The translations under genes and the position numbers were made by a program. Source: Sphaerospermopsis aphanizomenoides BCCUSP55 (lineage in GTDB: Bacteria; Cyanobacteriota; Cyanobacteriia; Cyanobacteriales; Nostocaceae). Taken from it: a stretch of 35,735 nt of DNA. The number at the start of each line of letters is the position of its first letter. Position 1 is the stretch's first letter. The notes under the pieces were generated by a model, which was not told the origin of the DNA, did not search any database, and saw only the letters and a list, made by a program, of their open reading frames with translations. Shown here piece after piece: positions 33,872 to 35,735 of the stretch. The stretch covers positions 1 to 35,735 of the forward strand of contig NZ_LUFH02000064.1 in the NCBI RefSeq assembly GCF_001586785.1, in the 5' to 3' direction.

Positions 33872-35735
33872 ATGAATTCATTAATTGGCAAGATTGGTCT
33901 ATTTATTCTGACTCAAGCGATCGCAGTTGTCACCCTTCTGCAAACCATAGCCATTGTCAAAGCACAATCTATCACCCCTGCTAGTGATGGTACTGGTACT
34001 GTTGTTACCCCCAACGGTAATCAACTAGACATCAATGGTGGTAGTCTTTCTCAAGATGGTGCAAATCTCTTTCACAGCTTCCAAAAATTCGGACTCAACC
34101 CCAATGAGATAGCAAACTTCCTCTCCAACCCTAATATTCAGAACATTTTGGGACGAGTCGTAGGTGGTGATACTTCCGTAATCAACGGAATTATACAAGT
34201 CACTGGTGGAAATTCCAACTTATTTTTAATGAATCCTGCTGGTATCCTCTTTGGTGCAAATGCCAGCTTAAATGTACCCGCTGATTTTACAGCCACCACG
34301 GCGAATAGTATATTACTGGGTGAGAATAGATTTAATGCCCTTGGCAATAATGATTATGCAACATTAGTAGGAACTCCCAACGGCTTTAGTTTTTCTGCTA
34401 CACAACCAGGGAGTATTGTTAATTTTGGCAACTTAGCAGTCGGTGATGGTAAAAACTTAAACTTACTTGGTGGTACAGTCCTCAGCACTGGCAATTTATC
34501 AGCACCAGGGGGTAATATTATAGTTGCCTCAGTTCCTGGTGAAACCCTTTTACGCATCAGTCAACCAGGACATCTGCTGAGTTTAGAAGTTGAACCCCCA
34601 TCAGGTACATCCCCTACTCCGGCAACTTTGTTAGATTTATTGACAGGTAATATCGGTAGTGCTGATGGTGTAACTATTAATGATGGACAAGTAGAACTTA
34701 CAGGTTCGGGATTGACTGTAGATTCTGGTGATGTAGTTACCAAAAACATCACATCTGCATCTGCAACTTTATCCGCCGATAAGAATTTAACATTAGTTCC
34801 AGGTCAGATCCAAGCCACTGGAGATGTCAACCTGTTAGCTAACGAGACTGTGAATCTTGGTTCTAACATCACAGCAAATAATATAACTATTGACCAAGAT
34901 ATATTATTAAGTAATAACGTTAACTTAAACTCAGGTAGTGGCACAATTGCACTGAATGGGAAAGTTGATGGAAATCAAGATTTAAATCTGACTGGGGGAG
35001 ATATTAATTTTGGTGATGAAATAGGTAGTATTGCTAAACTCAATAATCTTAACATCACCAATACAGGAACAACAACTATTCCCAAAAATATCGCAACAAC
35101 TGGGAATATTATTTTTAATGGTCGTCTGACGCTAACAGAAGGAGGTGCAAAACTATTCACCACAGATAATGGGAATATTAGTTTTGCTAACACAGTTGAT
35201 GGTGATAGCGACTTAACCACAACAGCAAATAATGGAACTGTCAGCTTTAATCATGTGGTCGGTGGAACTACAAAGCTGAATAGTTTAACTAGCAATGCTA
35301 CTACAACTCAAGTAGGAAATAATATTTCTACAACTGGGAATATTGAATTTAATAGTGCCTTAGAACTCACAGGAACTAATTCTAAAACCTTTAATTCCAC
35401 TAACAATGAAATTAATTTCACCAGCACAATTAATGGTTTAACCACAGATTTAAACCTGAATGCAGGGACAGGTAATTTGACTTTAGGTGATGCAGTTAAT
35501 GTCAATAGCTTGACTACAACTGCGGCAAATACTAACATTGCCAACAACATTACCACCACAGGAATTCAAACCTATAATGGTGAAGTTACCCTCACAGGCA
35601 ATAATCCCAAAACCTTTAATTCCACTAACAATGAAATTAATTTCACCAGCACAATTAATGGTTTAACCACAGATTTAAACCTGAATGCAGGGACAGGTAA
35701 TTTGACTTTAGGTGATGCAGTTAATGTCAATAGCT
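33872..35735 (+). CDS. TpsA-type filamentous haemagglutinin (partial, runs off the window)
   Basis: An open frame of 621 codons to the window end with no stop. A signal peptide (about 1-31, ending IVKA) precedes a TPS/haemagglutination-activity domain (about 33-150). Its signatures are DINGGSLSQDGANLFHSF, NIQNILGRVVGGDTSVINGI and SNLFLMNPAGILFGANA. After that comes a Gly/Asn/Thr-rich beta-helix passenger with weak repeats of 75-78 residues and one near-perfect copy (residues 505-546 and 580-621). ATG at 33872 has AGGGGA six bases upstream. It is the presumed cargo of the TpsB at 28459. The C-terminal domain (CHAT and others are frequent in cyanobacteria) is not visible. Confidence 0.9.
   Translation, partial: MNSLIGKIGLFILTQAIAVVTLLQTIAIVKAQSITPASDGTGTVVTPNGNQLDINGGSLSQDGANLFHSFQKFGLNPNEIANFLSNPNIQNILGRVVGGDTSVINGIIQVTGGNSNLFLMNPAGILFGANASLNVPADFTATTANSILLGENRFNALGNNDYATLVGTPNGFSFSATQPGSIVNFGNLAVGDGKNLNLLGGTVLSTGNLSAPGGNIIVASVPGETLLRISQPGHLLSLEVEPPSGTSPTPATLLDLLTGNIGSADGVTINDGQVELTGSGLTVDSGDVVTKNITSASATLSADKNLTLVPGQIQATGDVNLLANETVNLGSNITANNITIDQDILLSNNVNLNSGSGTIALNGKVDGNQDLNLTGGDINFGDEIGSIAKLNNLNITNTGTTTIPKNIATTGNIIFNGRLTLTEGGAKLFTTDNGNISFANTVDGDSDLTTTANNGTVSFNHVVGGTTKLNSLTSNATTTQVGNNISTTGNIEFNSALELTGTNSKTFNSTNNEINFTSTINGLTTDLNLNAGTGNLTLGDAVNVNSLTTTAANTNIANNITTTGIQTYNGEVTLTGNNPKTFNSTNNEINFTSTINGLTTDLNLNAGTGNLTLGDAVNVNS
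35384..35735 (+). repeat. 225-bp-period exact repeat inside tpsA
   Basis: 127 bp at 35384-35510 recur without any mismatch at 35609-35735, where the window ends. The period of 225 bp is 75 codons, in frame. An older related unit begins near 35098 (234 bp before 35332). Confidence 0.92.

Noticed and set aside
34138-35559. Several minus-strand ORFs of 63-83 codons opposite tpsA
   Set aside because: They are antisense shadows of the long repetitive tpsA frame, whose signal peptide and TPS domain are clear on the plus strand.

Overview
The window looks like chromosomal DNA of a filamentous, probably heterocyst-forming cyanobacterium (order Nostocales, Anabaena/Dolichospermum/Nostoc-like). The reasons are 18 copies of the HIP1 octamer GCGATCGC, an NblS/Hik33-type histidine kinase, a DevBCA exporter operon, a COP23 protein, a class I photolyase, many short heptamer repeat arrays (STRRs) and an AT-rich base composition. 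The species cannot be named from the sequence.

Region 1 (1-18.8 kb) is mostly housekeeping. On the minus strand lie dapB (lysine pathway), the nblS-like sensor kinase, purD, a small exported protein, a glucokinase, a histidine phosphatase and an acireductone dioxygenase-like cupin. On the plus strand follow a photolyase and a 1,292-residue multispanning membrane protein. Then come a nucleotide-sugar epimerase and mnmA on the minus strand, and a SPOR-like exported protein plus the bifunctional NAD(P)HX repair enzyme on the plus strand. Heptamer arrays sit directly after several stop codons.

Region 2 (18.8-23.9 kb) is an accessory stretch: a DUF2887/Rpn-like protein, an unrecognised 444-residue protein ending in a HEPN-like RX4H motif, a split hicB/hicA pair, a Uma2-type nuclease, and a two-gene HNH endonuclease cassette. 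The HNH cassette is bracketed by a duplicate of the last ~57 bp of devA exactly 960 bp away, which suggests insertion at the 3' end of devA.

Region 3 (23.9-28.4 kb) holds devB-devC-devA on the minus strand, diverging from a TetR regulator that carries an extra C-terminal ribbon-helix-helix-like segment. A perfect 20-bp palindrome plus a further half-site lie in the shared promoter region.

Region 4 (28.4 kb to the end) is a two-partner secretion locus. A TpsB/ShlB-type transporter (minus strand) diverges from a COP23 protein, two trypsin-like exported proteases and, after a strong terminator, a TpsA-type filamentous haemagglutinin that runs off the window. The COP23 protein and both proteases all end in a Pro/Thr/Asn-rich tail with a terminal tryptophan (NVW, WIW, RLW). 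This shared tail is the best candidate here for an undescribed secretion- or surface-associated system.
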